DNA of 37,298 bases from Geoalkalibacter ferrihydriticus DSM 17813 (GTDB lineage: Bacteria > Desulfobacterota > Desulfuromonadia > Desulfuromonadales > Geoalkalibacteraceae): positions 880,403-917,700 of the forward strand of contig NZ_JWJD01000001.1 in NCBI RefSeq assembly GCF_000820505.1, in the 5' to 3' direction. Position 1 is the first letter of the stretch. Each line of letters starts with the position of its first letter. The notes beneath the pieces were generated by a model. That model was not told where the DNA came from. It worked only from the letters and a program-made list of their open reading frames with translations, and did not search any database. Made by a program: the position numbers and the translations under genes. This document shows positions 26,879-34,438 of the stretch, piece after piece.

Positions 26879-29272
26879 TCAGACTTTAAACGCGCCGATT
26901 TCTTCCTTGAGGGTGGCGGCGTGGCTGGAGAGGCTTTCGACGACCTGGTCGAGTTCCTGGGTGCGGGCCACATTGCTCTCGGCGATTTCGCGCATGCTTA
27001 CCACGGCCTGCACCACCTGGTGGCTGCGTTCGCTCTGGGCGCGCGTTGCGTCGTTGATATTTTCAATCATGCCGCGAATTTTTTCCATGTTCTGCGAAAT
27101 CTGACGGCTGCCCACGGTTTGTTCGCTGGTGCCGGCCTTGACCCGCGCCGCGATCTCGCGCATGTCCTCGGCGGTGGTGTTGAGGTGGCGGATGCCGTGG
27201 CTGTGCTGCTTGATGGCGGCGGCAATCTGCATGAGGGTGTCAGTGTTGATGTTGACCGCCTTGGTGATCTGCTGGCTGCCGCGCGCCTGTTCCTGGGTGG
27301 CCCGCACGATGCCTCGCACCTCCTCGGAAGATTTGAGGGTGCTGAGGCGGATTTTTTCCAGAGCCTCGCCGGCCACCTGGGCGCGCTCCGCTTCCTGGCG
27401 CACCTTTTCGTTGCCGGTGGTCATGGTCTCCACCGCCTCGCGGGTGCCGGCCTGCAGGTTGTTGATGATGGCGGCGATTTCGCGGGTCGACACGGCAGTG
27501 CGCTCGGCGAGTTCGCCGATTTCGTCGGCCACTACGGCAAAGCCGCGGCCGTGCTGACCGGCCTGGGCGGCGATGATCGCGGCATTGAGGGCAAGCAGTC
27601 CGGTCTGGTCGGCGACCTCGTCGATGACCGTAAGGATCTTGCCGATGGCGTTGGACTGGTTGCCCAGATCCTGAATCACCGCCGTTGCCCGCTCGATGGT
27701 TTCGCACAGTGCCTGAATGCCGGCGATACTGTCATCCACCGCCTGCTTGCCGCGCCCCGTTTCCTGCACCGCCTCCTGCGAGAAGCTGTTGGTGCGTTCG
27801 GCGGCCTGCTCGATTTCCTTGATGGCGGCATCAAGTTCGGTGACCGAGGCGGCCGTCTCCTGAGTCGAGCCCGAGAGGTTGGTCAGGCTGTCGGTGATCT
27901 GCTGGCTGGAGGTTGACATTTCATTGAGCGCGCTGATCAGATCCTCCACTTTGGCGAACACCGACTCCATCTGTCCGGCAATTTCCTCGGTGGTGGAGCT
28001 AACCTGCAAAGTGGCCGAGGAACTGCCTTCGGCGGCCAGCAGCAGGCTGGAGAGATTTTCGGCGATGCCGGCCACGGTGGCATCAATGTTCTGCAGGGCC
28101 TGGTGCGACTCTTCCAGGGATTGCGACTGCTGGAGCGTACCCTTGTTGACGGCCTGCGAGGTCATGCGGATTTTCTCGGTGGCGCCGCCCAACTCATCAC
28201 GCACCCTGAGGGTGCGCCGCACGGTTTCGCGCAGGCGCGCGAGAAAACGATTGAAGTTCTCAGCCAGCAGTCCCACTTCGTCGCCGCTGCGCACCTCCAG
28301 GCTGCGCGTCAGATCGGCTTCGCCCTCTGCGATTTCGCGCAGGTTGCCGACCACCAGGGCCAGGGGGCGAACGATGCCGCGGCTGATGGCGACGCCGACT
28401 AGAATGGCGATAATGCCGACCCCGCCCATGGTGGCGAGCACCAGATGTTGGAGATTCTGACGGGCCGCGATCATCTCCGAGCGGTCGATGGCGATGACCA
28501 TGCCTTCTGCGTGGCCATCCTCAGCGGGGAAGCGAATGTGGCTGGCGATGTAGGGCGTCTCGCCGCGCTCCAGGTGCCAGATATCCTGCTCGCGCATTTC
28601 CTCGAAAGGCAGGTCGCGAAAGCTTGCGGCGGACGACCAGGCGCGGGTGCTGTCCGTGTGCTGATAGAAGCTGACCTCGGCACCGCTGAGGGTCTGCATG
28701 TGTTCGGCATAGCGCTGGTCGAGAAACACCGCGCCGACCAGATAGGCGAGAGGGCGGCGATGGTAACGGATGGGCACGATGGCGATCACGGCCAGCTGGT
28801 CTTCCAGCGTCGCGATCCCGCTGGCCTCGCCGTGCTCCTGGGCTTGCAGCAATAGCGGCAGATCGGTGGCTGGAGATATGGGCAGATGAGCGAAATGCTC
28901 CGCGGCGAGGCGGCGCATAACCTGGCCCTCCAGGCTCACCACCTGCACCAGGTCGAGCTGAAAGAGATTGATGGCGTCTTCCAGGGCGGTGCCCAGTTCA
29001 AACATTTCCTCTGGGGATGGGGCGTAGAGGATGGAGTTGATCAGATCCACGTCGCGTGCGAGCATGTGGATATAATTGCCCGTTTCGCGACGACTGTCCT
29101 CCATGCTTTCCTGGATGAAGCGTGCCGACTCATTGAGGCGGGTCTGCAGGTTGCGATCGATGAGTTTTTCCATGGAGGAAGACACGATCATCAGGGCCAG
29201 CGCCAGTGGAATAACCGAGAGACCGATCAGGGCGATGAGGATTTTCGTCCGCAGCTTAAGATTTTTTATCAT
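26879..29272 (-). CDS. Methyl-accepting chemotaxis protein
   Basis: This is a 797-residue chemoreceptor from the ATG at 29272. It has TM1 at about 10-31, a periplasmic sensor domain of about 240 residues, TM2 at about 276-297, a HAMP domain at about 298-350, and a long cytoplasmic coiled coil with methylation-type Glu/Gln positions. The signalling hairpin tip (about 550-592) includes ALNAAIIAAQAGQHGRGFAVVADEI. Ile567, Gln570 and Gln573 replace the usual Glu, Arg and Glu. No C-terminal CheB/CheR-docking pentapeptide is seen. Ligand unknown. The MBL-fold gene follows after 2 nt. Confidence 0.94.
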   Translation of the reverse strand: MIKNLKLRTKILIALIGLSVIPLALALMIVSSSMEKLIDRNLQTRLNESARFIQESMEDSRRETGNYIHMLARDVDLINSILYAPSPEEMFELGTALEDAINLFQLDLVQVVSLEGQVMRRLAAEHFAHLPISPATDLPLLLQAQEHGEASGIATLEDQLAVIAIVPIRYHRRPLAYLVGAVFLDQRYAEHMQTLSGAEVSFYQHTDSTRAWSSAASFRDLPFEEMREQDIWHLERGETPYIASHIRFPAEDGHAEGMVIAIDRSEMIAARQNLQHLVLATMGGVGIIAILVGVAISRGIVRPLALVVGNLREIAEGEADLTRSLEVRSGDEVGLLAENFNRFLARLRETVRRTLRVRDELGGATEKIRMTSQAVNKGTLQQSQSLEESHQALQNIDATVAGIAENLSSLLLAAEGSSSATLQVSSTTEEIAGQMESVFAKVEDLISALNEMSTSSQQITDSLTNLSGSTQETAASVTELDAAIKEIEQAAERTNSFSQEAVQETGRGKQAVDDSIAGIQALCETIERATAVIQDLGNQSNAIGKILTVIDEVADQTGLLALNAAIIAAQAGQHGRGFAVVADEIGELAERTAVSTREIAAIINNLQAGTREAVETMTTGNEKVRQEAERAQVAGEALEKIRLSTLKSSEEVRGIVRATQEQARGSQQITKAVNINTDTLMQIAAAIKQHSHGIRHLNTTAEDMREIAARVKAGTSEQTVGSRQISQNMEKIRGMIENINDATRAQSERSHQVVQAVVSMREIAESNVARTQELDQVVESLSSHAATLKEEIGAFKV

Positions 29273-29400
29273 GGGCCAACCCGCCTCAAATTTAAGATGA
29301 TGAAGGAAATGGTGAAATCCTAGCATTTATTAATGTCGCGGGCAATCCCTTTAATTTTTCCCCTCTTTACTTTCGCCGGGGTTTGTCCAAGAATGGCGGC

Positions 29401-29586
29401 ATGGCCAAGGATTGCAAAGGAAAAACAGCTCAGGAAGAACAGCCCAACACCCTGTGCCGGCGTTGTGTGCGCACCTGTCGGCAGAGCGAGAAAGTGCTGT
29501 TGCTGGACTGCCCACGCTTTGTGGCGCGGCCCTTCAAGGTCGAAAAGCCGCCCGGCAAGCAGATGGAGCTTTTCGGCAAGAAATAG
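29401..29586 (+). CDS. Small cysteine-containing protein, 61 aa
   Basis: This 61-residue protein has Cys at 5, 19, 22, 26 and 37 (LCRRCVRTC, then LDCPRF), a layout that suggests a zinc or Fe-S site. The tail PPGKQMELFGKK is polar. There is no strong Shine-Dalgarno, so the start (ATG 29401) is tentative; a TTG at 29383 is in frame. A bidirectional terminator lies about 65 bp downstream. Similar short Cys proteins occur in Geobacter-like genomes; I do not know a function. Confidence 0.55.
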   Translation: MAKDCKGKTAQEEQPNTLCRRCVRTCRQSEKVLLLDCPRFVARPFKVEKPPGKQMELFGKK

Positions 29587-29606
29587 ATTCGGTTATTTGA
29601 GTGGAA

Positions 29607-29639
29607 GTAACAGGCCCGTATGCACCGCAGGGCAGAGCG
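29607..29639. repeat. Remnant of the left end of the dispersed repeat
   Basis: GTAAC at 29607 followed by ATGCACCGCAGGGCAGAGCG resembles the left end of copy 2 (GTAACCGTTCAGC, then ATGCACCGCAGGGTACGGCG). The rest of the repeat is missing. It is a short match and may be a decayed end. Confidence 0.4.
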
Positions 29640-29650
29640 ATTGGGCAAAC

Positions 29651-29682
29651 AAAAAAGCGAACCTCAAGGGGTTCGCTTTTTT
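29651..29682. terminator. Bidirectional terminator between small Cys gene and metX
   Basis: The perfect inverted repeat AAAAAAGCGAACC at 29651-29663 and GGTTCGCTTTTTT at 29670-29682 (6-nt loop) carries T runs in both directions. It can end the plus-strand small gene and the minus-strand metX transcript, whose stop is at 29686. Confidence 0.93.
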
Positions 29683-29685
29683 GCG

Positions 29686-30801
29686 TCAGGAATGCTGTTG
29701 CGCGAGAAAATCCGCGATCAGGTGGGTAAATTTTTCCGGCTCGACGAGAAAGGAGTCGTGGCCGTAATCCGAGTCGATGAGGTGATAGCCTACCGGTTTG
29801 CCCAGCTTTTCCAGGGTGCGCACGGCTTCCTCGGTCTGGTAGGGCGGGTAGAGCCAGTCCGAGGTGAAGGCGAACCACAGGGACGGGCACTGCATGAGAT
29901 TCAGGGCCTCGTCCAGAGAATCGAAGTTCCACGCGGTGTCGTAGAGATCCAGGGCCTTGGCCAGGTAAAGAAAACTGTTGGTGTCGAAGCGCGCGGGAAA
30001 ATTGTAGCCGTTGTATTCGAGATAGCGCTCGATCTCGAATTTGCCGAAAAAGTCGAACTGCCCATCGCGCGCCGAAAAGCGGCGCCCGAACTTCATGTGC
30101 ATGGAGGCGTCGGAGAGAAAGGATATGTGCCCCACGGCGCGCGCCAGGGCGAGCCCGTCGGCGGGCGGATGTTCCGCTCGGTAGTTGCCTTTCTTCCACA
30201 GCGGGTCATTGAAGACGGCTTGGCGCGCCACGGCATTGAGGGCGATGGCCATGGGCGAAGTGCGCGCGGTTCCAGCGATAGGCACGATGGAGCGCACCCT
30301 GTCCGGGTAGAGGATGCTCCATTCCACCGCCTGCATGGCACCCATGCTGCCGCCGAGGGCGCAAAGCAGAGACGGCAGGCCGAGATGGTCGATGAGCAAT
30401 TTCTGCGCACGCACCATGTCGCGCACCATGAGCACCGGAAAGCTCAGGCGATAGGGCTTGCCGGTACGCGGGTTGATGCTGGCGGGGCCGGTGGATCCCT
30501 TGCACGAGCCGATGACGTTGGAGCAGAGGATGAAATAGCGGTCGGTGTCGAGGACCTTGCCGGGGCCGATCATGTCGTCCCACCAGCCGGGCTTGCGGTC
30601 ATCGGGATGATGGCGGCCGGCGGCATGGGCATCGCCGGTCCAGGCATGGCAGACCAGAATCGCGTTGTCGCGCGCGGCGTTGAGGCTGCCGTAGGTTTCG
30701 TAGGCGAGGGTGATGGGGCCGAGCACCCGGCCGCTTTCGAGCTGCAGTTCGGTGTCGAAGGTGATCTGCTGTGTTGTGACGATGCCGACGGATGAGGTCA
30801 A
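29686..30801 (-). CDS. metX: Homoserine O-acetyltransferase
   Basis: This 371-residue alpha/beta-hydrolase fold enzyme acetylates homoserine from acetyl-CoA to start methionine synthesis. The nucleophile elbow GGSMG gives Ser152. The Asp is in FTSDWLYPP and the His in [21 protein letters not shown] is the conserved oxyanion and specificity region. Length is normal. The start codon appears to be TTG at 30801 after AAAGGGTTGGACA. The gene has its own promoter (31063-31091), SAM-I riboswitch and terminator, although it lies downstream of metC. The gene end is followed by a bidirectional terminator. Confidence 0.96.
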   Translation of the reverse strand: MTSSVGIVTTQQITFDTELQLESGRVLGPITLAYETYGSLNAARDNAILVCHAWTGDAHAAGRHHPDDRKPGWWDDMIGPGKVLDTDRYFILCSNVIGSCKGSTGPASINPRTGKPYRLSFPVLMVRDMVRAQKLLIDHLGLPSLLCALGGSMGAMQAVEWSILYPDRVRSIVPIAGTARTSPMAIALNAVARQAVFNDPLWKKGNYRAEHPPADGLALARAVGHISFLSDASMHMKFGRRFSARDGQFDFFGKFEIERYLEYNGYNFPARFDTNSFLYLAKALDLYDTAWNFDSLDEALNLMQCPSLWFAFTSDWLYPPYQTEEAVRTLEKLGKPVGYHLIDSDYGHDSFLVEPEKFTHLIADFLAQQHS

Positions 30802-30820
30802 TGTCCAACCCTTTGCTGGC

Positions 30821-30862
30821 GAAAAACCAAAGGCCCCTTCCCATGGAGGATGAGAAGGGGCC
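30821..30862 (-). terminator. Riboswitch-linked intrinsic terminator before metX
   Basis: The stem GGCCCCTTC/GAAGGGGCC (30854-30862 and 30832-30840) is followed on the minus strand by a T-rich tail at 30831-30821. It lies between the SAM-I aptamer and the metX start, so it is the expression platform's terminator, favoured when SAM is bound. Confidence 0.9.
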
Positions 30863-30896
30863 GTCGGAATACGTGCAAGCAGGTATCGTCGGGCTC

Positions 30897-31034
30897 CGTC
30901 CTCATCTTCCCCGCTTCGGCGATGGGCCTCGGCGAGCAGGAGTTAGCACCTGACACCGCCCGTCGCCTTGGCGACGGATGACCGGTTGCTGTGGCTTCAA
31001 AGGGCCTTTCCCTCCACCACTCTTGATAAAGACG
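30897..31034 (-). promoter_or_regulatory. SAM-I (S-box) riboswitch aptamer ahead of metX
   Basis: The aptamer is read on the minus strand. The closing P1 helix is a perfect 10-bp pairing of CGTCTTTATC (31034-31025) with GATGAGGACG (30906-30897). Inside are the S-box hallmarks: AAGAGTGGTGGAGGG, GAAGCCACAGCAACC, and GGTGCTAACTCCTGCTCG. SAM binding should favour the downstream terminator and turn off metX. This is a class SAM-I aptamer by motif; binding is not tested here. Confidence 0.95.
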
Positions 31035-31062
31035 ACGCGCTGTTTTTTTGTTGCAGTGAGGA

Positions 31063-31091
31063 ACTCTAGCGGAATGCCCGGCGCTTGTCAA
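31063..31091 (-). promoter_or_regulatory. Promoter of the metX riboswitch transcript
   Basis: TTGACA at 31091-31086 and TAGAGT at 31068-31063 are separated by 17 bp on the minus strand, close to the sigma-70 consensus. It lies 18 bp after the metC stop and about 30 bp before the aptamer, so metX can be transcribed on its own. Confidence 0.7.
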
Positions 31092-31108
31092 TCACTGCCG
31101 AGGCGACC

Positions 31109-32254
31109 TCAATCACCCAGCGCGTTCGCCAGGTCTTCCCACAGATCCTCGGGATCCTCAATGCCTGTTGAGATGCGCAGCAGGCTCTCGCGGATGCCGA
31201 GCTGCTCTTTCACCGGAGCGGGAATCGCCGCGTGGGACATGCTCCAGCAATGGGTGAGGATGGTTTCCACCCCACCCAGGCTTGGCGCAATGATGGGCAG
31301 CTTGACCTGCTCAAGAACCCGCGTCACCCCTGCCCGATCCTTGAGCTCGAAGGACAGCACGGCGCCGGGGCCCGCTGCCTGGGAGAAATGGACGGCGCGT
31401 CCCGGGTGCTCGGCCAGTCCGGGATAGTAGACCCGCGCCACCGCCGGGTGCGCAACGAGGCGCTCAGCCAGAATCTGCGCCCCGGTCTGGGCGGCCTCCA
31501 GGCGGACCTTGAGGGTTTTGATGCCGCGCGCCAGCAGAAAGCAGTCAAAGGGTGCCAGGGTGGCGCCCATGGCATTTTGAAAACGCTTGAGCTGCGCCGC
31601 CAGTTCCGGATCGGCGGTGGTCACCAGGCCGGCCAGCAGGTCCGAGTGGCCGCCGAGAAATTTAGTGGCGCTGTGAATCGCTACGTCAATGCCCAATTCC
31701 AGCGCCGGTTGCAGCAGCGGCGTCATGAAGGTGTTGTCGAGCAGAGTCAGTAGGCCGCGCCGTCGCGCAATTTCGACCAGGGCGCGCAGGTCGCTGATTT
31801 TGAACAGGGGATTGGACGGGGTTTCAAGAAACAGCGCACGCGTTTCGGGGCGGATGGCGTTTTCCACCGTTTGCGGGTCGGTCATGTTCACCAGGCTGAC
31901 GCTGATGCCCTGCTGCGGCAGAACCAGGGTCAGGTAGCGGTAGGTGCCACCATAGAGGTCGTCGGGCGCGATCACATGGTCGCCGCTTTTGAGCAGGGCC
32001 AGGGCGCCGCCCACGGCGGCCATCCCCGAGGCATAGGCAAAGCCGCGTACCCCATTTTCGAGCAGGGCGATGGCCTCCTCAACCTGATCGCGGCTCGGAT
32101 TGCCGCTGCGCGCGTAGTCGTATTCGCCGGGCCGGCCACCGAAGTGATGATAGGTCGAGGCCAAATACACGGGGATGTTGGCGGCGCCGGTCGCCGGGTC
32201 GCGGTCGCGCCCCTGATGCACCAGCAAAGTCGCCGGCCGCAGAGATTTGCTCAT
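31109..32254 (-). CDS. metC: Cystathionine beta-lyase-like PLP enzyme (MetC type)
   Basis: This 381-residue Cys/Met-metabolism PLP enzyme has its PLP Lys at Lys198 in HSATKFLGG. The protein closely follows the Bacillus MetC pattern: YDYARSGNPSR, LLDNTFMTPLLQ, and GAVLSFEL. It would cleave cystathionine to homocysteine, although cystathionine gamma-lyase or O-acetylhomoserine sulfhydrylase activity cannot be excluded from sequence. The gene is preceded by the 9-bp tandem repeat and lies downstream of the metI-like gene. The start is ATG at 32254. No separate promoter or riboswitch is seen directly before it, so it probably depends on metI transcription. Confidence 0.88.
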   Translation of the reverse strand: MSKSLRPATLLVHQGRDRDPATGAANIPVYLASTYHHFGGRPGEYDYARSGNPSRDQVEEAIALLENGVRGFAYASGMAAVGGALALLKSGDHVIAPDDLYGGTYRYLTLVLPQQGISVSLVNMTDPQTVENAIRPETRALFLETPSNPLFKISDLRALVEIARRRGLLTLLDNTFMTPLLQPALELGIDVAIHSATKFLGGHSDLLAGLVTTADPELAAQLKRFQNAMGATLAPFDCFLLARGIKTLKVRLEAAQTGAQILAERLVAHPAVARVYYPGLAEHPGRAVHFSQAAGPGAVLSFELKDRAGVTRVLEQVKLPIIAPSLGGVETILTHCWSMSHAAIPAPVKEQLGIRESLLRISTGIEDPEDLWEDLANALGD

Positions 32255-32321
32255 GGTTTTTATCCTTTGCTTTTATTGGTCATATAGGTCCAACAGGGCC
32301 CAAGGGTCCTATTGGACTTCT

Positions 32322-32393
32322 GGGACTTATGGGACTTATGGGACTTATGGGACTTATGGGACTTATGGGACTTATGGGACTTATGGGACTTAT
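32322..32393. repeat. 9-bp tandem repeat (8 perfect copies of GGGACTTAT)
   Basis: Eight exact tandem copies of the 9-bp unit GGGACTTAT fill 32322-32393, flanked by degenerate copies on each side (about 32312-32321 and 32394-32402). The array lies between the stop of metI (32405) and the start of metC (32254), so it is transcribed in the metI-metC message. It is probably a variable-number locus prone to slippage. Frames through it give WDL or HKS repeats, but no real gene spans it. Confidence 0.95.
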
Positions 32394-32404
32394 GGGACCG
32401 ATGC

Positions 32405-33556
32405 TTACCCGAGGGCCTGTTCCAGATCTCCGATGATGTCTTCTGCGCTTTCAACCCCTACCGACAGCCGCAGCAAGCTCTCGCAGATGCCCAGGCGCAG
32501 GCGCTCGGCTTCGGGGATGTCGCCGTGAGTCTGCACCGCCGGCAGGGTCATGAGTGATTCCACACCGCCAAGGCTCTCGGCGAAAGAAATCAGCCGAAGG
32601 CGCTTGAGTACCTGGCGGGCTGTTTCGGGGCTGTCGACGCGAAAGGAGAGCATACCGCCGAAGCCTTGGGTCTGGCGCCGTGACAGCTCGTGTCCGGGGT
32701 GGTCCTTGAGGCCCGGATAGTAAACCGCAGTGACGCGCGGATGTCCGCACAACCATTCGGCCACCTGCTGCGCGTTGGCGTTGTGACGTTCCAGGCGCAA
32801 GGCCAGGGTCTTGAGGGAGCGCAGCAGCAACCAGCAGTCCTGAGGGGGCAGGATGGCGCCGGTGGAATTTTGCAGGAAATAGAGGCGCTCGCCCAGCTCC
32901 GCGTCTTTGGCCACCAGGATTCCGGCACACAGATCATTGTGTCCGCCCAGGTACTTGGTGGCCGAATGGACCACCACGTCGGCGCCGAAGTCGAAGGGCC
33001 GTTGCAGTACCGGGGTGAGAAAGGTGTTGTCGACAATATAGAGCAGTTGGTGTTTGCGGCACAAGGCGCCGAGGGCCGCCAGGTCCGCGACGCCGAGCAG
33101 CGGGTTGCCGGGGGTTTCCACCAGCAGGGCGCGGCTCCGTGGGCCGATGGCGGCGGCTACCGCCGCCGTGTCGGTGGTATCCACATAGCTGGCACTCAGC
33201 CCCAGCTTGTCGAAGACCTGGTCCAACACTCGGTAGGTGCCGCCGTAGAGGTCCTGCGAAACCAGCAGGTGGTCGCCGGCGGAAAAATGCAGGAAAAGCG
33301 TGGTCAGGGCCGCCATGCCCGAGCCGAAGACACAGGCACGGCTACCCCCCTCAAGTTCGGCCAGGGCCTCCTCAAGCACCTTGCGCGTGGGGTTGCCCGA
33401 ACGGGTGTAGTCAAAACCGGTGGATTCCCCCACGCCGGGGTGACGATAGGTGGCGCTGGGGTAGATAGGAAAGCTGATGGCGCCGGTCTGCTCGTCCTTG
33501 CCGACCCCGACCTGTACCAGGCGGGTTTCCAGGGTGTGCGGAATGGGTTTGCTCAT
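32405..33556 (-). CDS. metI: Cystathionine gamma-synthase / O-acetylhomoserine thiolyase (MetI type)
   Basis: This 383-residue PLP enzyme has its PLP Lys at Lys201 in [12 protein letters not shown]. The sequence matches the Bacillus MetI pattern ([50 protein letters not shown]). It would join O-acetylhomoserine to cysteine to form cystathionine, or directly to sulfide. Start ATG at 33556 after CAACAGGAGACCGCC. A SAM-I riboswitch and terminator lie upstream. The metC-like gene follows across the 9-bp repeat, as in the metIC operon of Bacillus. Assignments of MetI versus MetC are by similarity, so activities should be checked. Confidence 0.88.
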   Translation of the reverse strand: MSKPIPHTLETRLVQVGVGKDEQTGAISFPIYPSATYRHPGVGESTGFDYTRSGNPTRKVLEEALAELEGGSRACVFGSGMAALTTLFLHFSAGDHLLVSQDLYGGTYRVLDQVFDKLGLSASYVDTTDTAAVAAAIGPRSRALLVETPGNPLLGVADLAALGALCRKHQLLYIVDNTFLTPVLQRPFDFGADVVVHSATKYLGGHNDLCAGILVAKDAELGERLYFLQNSTGAILPPQDCWLLLRSLKTLALRLERHNANAQQVAEWLCGHPRVTAVYYPGLKDHPGHELSRRQTQGFGGMLSFRVDSPETARQVLKRLRLISFAESLGGVESLMTLPAVQTHGDIPEAERLRLGICESLLRLSVGVESAEDIIGDLEQALG

Positions 33557-33583
33557 GGCGGTCTCCTGTTGCCTGCGGTGACG

Positions 33584-33618
33584 AAAACGGCCCCTTCCCG
33601 CAAGATGGGGAAGGGGCC
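33584..33618 (-). terminator. Riboswitch-linked terminator before metI
   Basis: A perfect 11-bp stem (GGCCCCTTCCC at 33589-33599 with GGGAAGGGGCC at 33608-33618) is followed on the minus strand by a short T4 tract (33587-33584). It lies between the second SAM-I aptamer and the metI start. The short T tract is weaker than that ahead of metX. Confidence 0.8.
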
Positions 33619-33657
33619 GCGCGCAAAATACAGGATACCTGATAGCGATGCGGGCTC

Positions 33658-33797
33658 CGTCCTCATCTTTCCCGCCGAAGATCGTTTTCCGACGAGCAGG
33701 AATTAGCACCTGACATCCCCCTTTGCCTGTCGGCTTCGACGGATCGGTTGCTGTGGCTTCGCAGGGCCTGTCCCTCCGCCACTCTCGATGATAGACG
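33658..33797 (-). promoter_or_regulatory. SAM-I (S-box) riboswitch aptamer ahead of metI
   Basis: Minus-strand S-box motifs are in the same order as the metX copy: GAGAGTGGCGGAGGG, GAAGCCACAGCAACC, and GTCAGGTGCTAATTCCTGCTCG, closing with GATGAGGACG. The P1 stem CGTCTATCATC/GATGAGGACG has an internal mismatch, unlike the perfect P1 of the metX copy. The P4 and inner stem sequences differ from the other copy, so it is not a recent duplication. Confidence 0.94.
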
Positions 33798-33845
33798 CTG
33801 ATTTTCCGAAGAATAAACAAGTTCGACTTAAGTAAGCCTCGTCAA

Positions 33846-33874
33846 ACACTAAGGCAAACCGGGGTCGTTGTCAA
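33846..33874 (-). promoter_or_regulatory. Promoter of the metI riboswitch transcript
   Basis: TTGACA at 33874-33869 and TAGTGT at 33851-33846 are spaced by 17 bp on the minus strand. The start would lie about 40 nt ahead of the SAM-I aptamer. The -10 is weaker than the -35. Confidence 0.5.
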
Positions 33875-33900
33875 ACTAAAATTATCAAGAATCCTAAAAG

Positions 33901-34296
33901 TCAAATCATCGTCTCGGCTTCGAACTTATAGCCGACGCCGTACACCGAATGAATGAGGTCTTCATCGGGCGCCGCAAGGGCAATTTTTTTGCGTAATTTC
34001 TTGATATGGCTGTCGATGGTGCGATCGCCGACGGTGCGCTGGGCGGGGTAGATGCGATCCATGAGTTGGGTGCGGGAGTAAATACGTCCCGGATTGGCCG
34101 TGAGAAAACTCAGCAGCTTGAATTCCACCGCCGTCAAATCGAGGTCGCGACCGTGCAAGGTTGCTATGGAGCGTCCCTCGTCGAGCACCAGCCCGGCGGC
34201 CTGAACGGAAGGCGCACCGGCGCGGCGCAGCACCGCCTTGACCCGCGCCACGACCTCGCGCGGGCTGAAAGGTCTGCAGATGTAGTCGTCGGCGCC
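33901..34296 (-). pseudogene. Remnant of an OmpR/BaeR-like response regulator lacking its receiver
   Basis: In one frame this stretch encodes the end of a receiver (GADDYICRPFSPREVVARVKAVLRR) and a full OmpR/PhoB-type winged-helix output domain ending in GVGYKFEAE. An in-frame TGA lies at 34302-34300, two codons before the surviving receiver fragment, so about 95 N-terminal residues are missing. The usual receiver Lys is Arg (CRPF instead of K-P). A GTG at 34251 could start a 116-residue protein with the DNA-binding domain alone. I see no ribosome site. The truncated protein may be non-functional or act as an unregulated DNA-binding protein. The missing receiver may lie outside the window or be lost. 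Confidence 0.8.
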
Positions 34297-34438
34297 AGGT
34301 CACAGTGCTGGACGCAAGCCGGACCTTTCCGTTATGATGCATGAAGGCGGATTTATTACCCGTCCGTAACCATCCACCGGAAAGGCGAATCGTTTCGGGG
34401 CAGGGCCAAAAGCCTGCATCGCAAAGCGACATCCAGCC

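Noticed and set aside
29333-29767. 144-codon plus frame over the small Cys gene and metX end
   Set aside because: It crosses the bidirectional terminator and the 3' end of metX; the short Cys frame fits better.
32322-32393. CRISPR-like array
   Set aside because: The repeat unit is 9 bp and directly tandem, without spacers, so it is a simple tandem repeat.
32247-32557. Frames with WDL, GTY or HKS repeats over the 9-bp array
   Set aside because: They are produced by the tandem DNA repeat itself and lack ribosome sites and flanking protein-like sequence.
32690-33706. 338-codon plus-strand frame across metI and its riboswitch
   Set aside because: It runs through the PLP enzyme and the SAM-I aptamer on the opposite strand and has no protein-family features.
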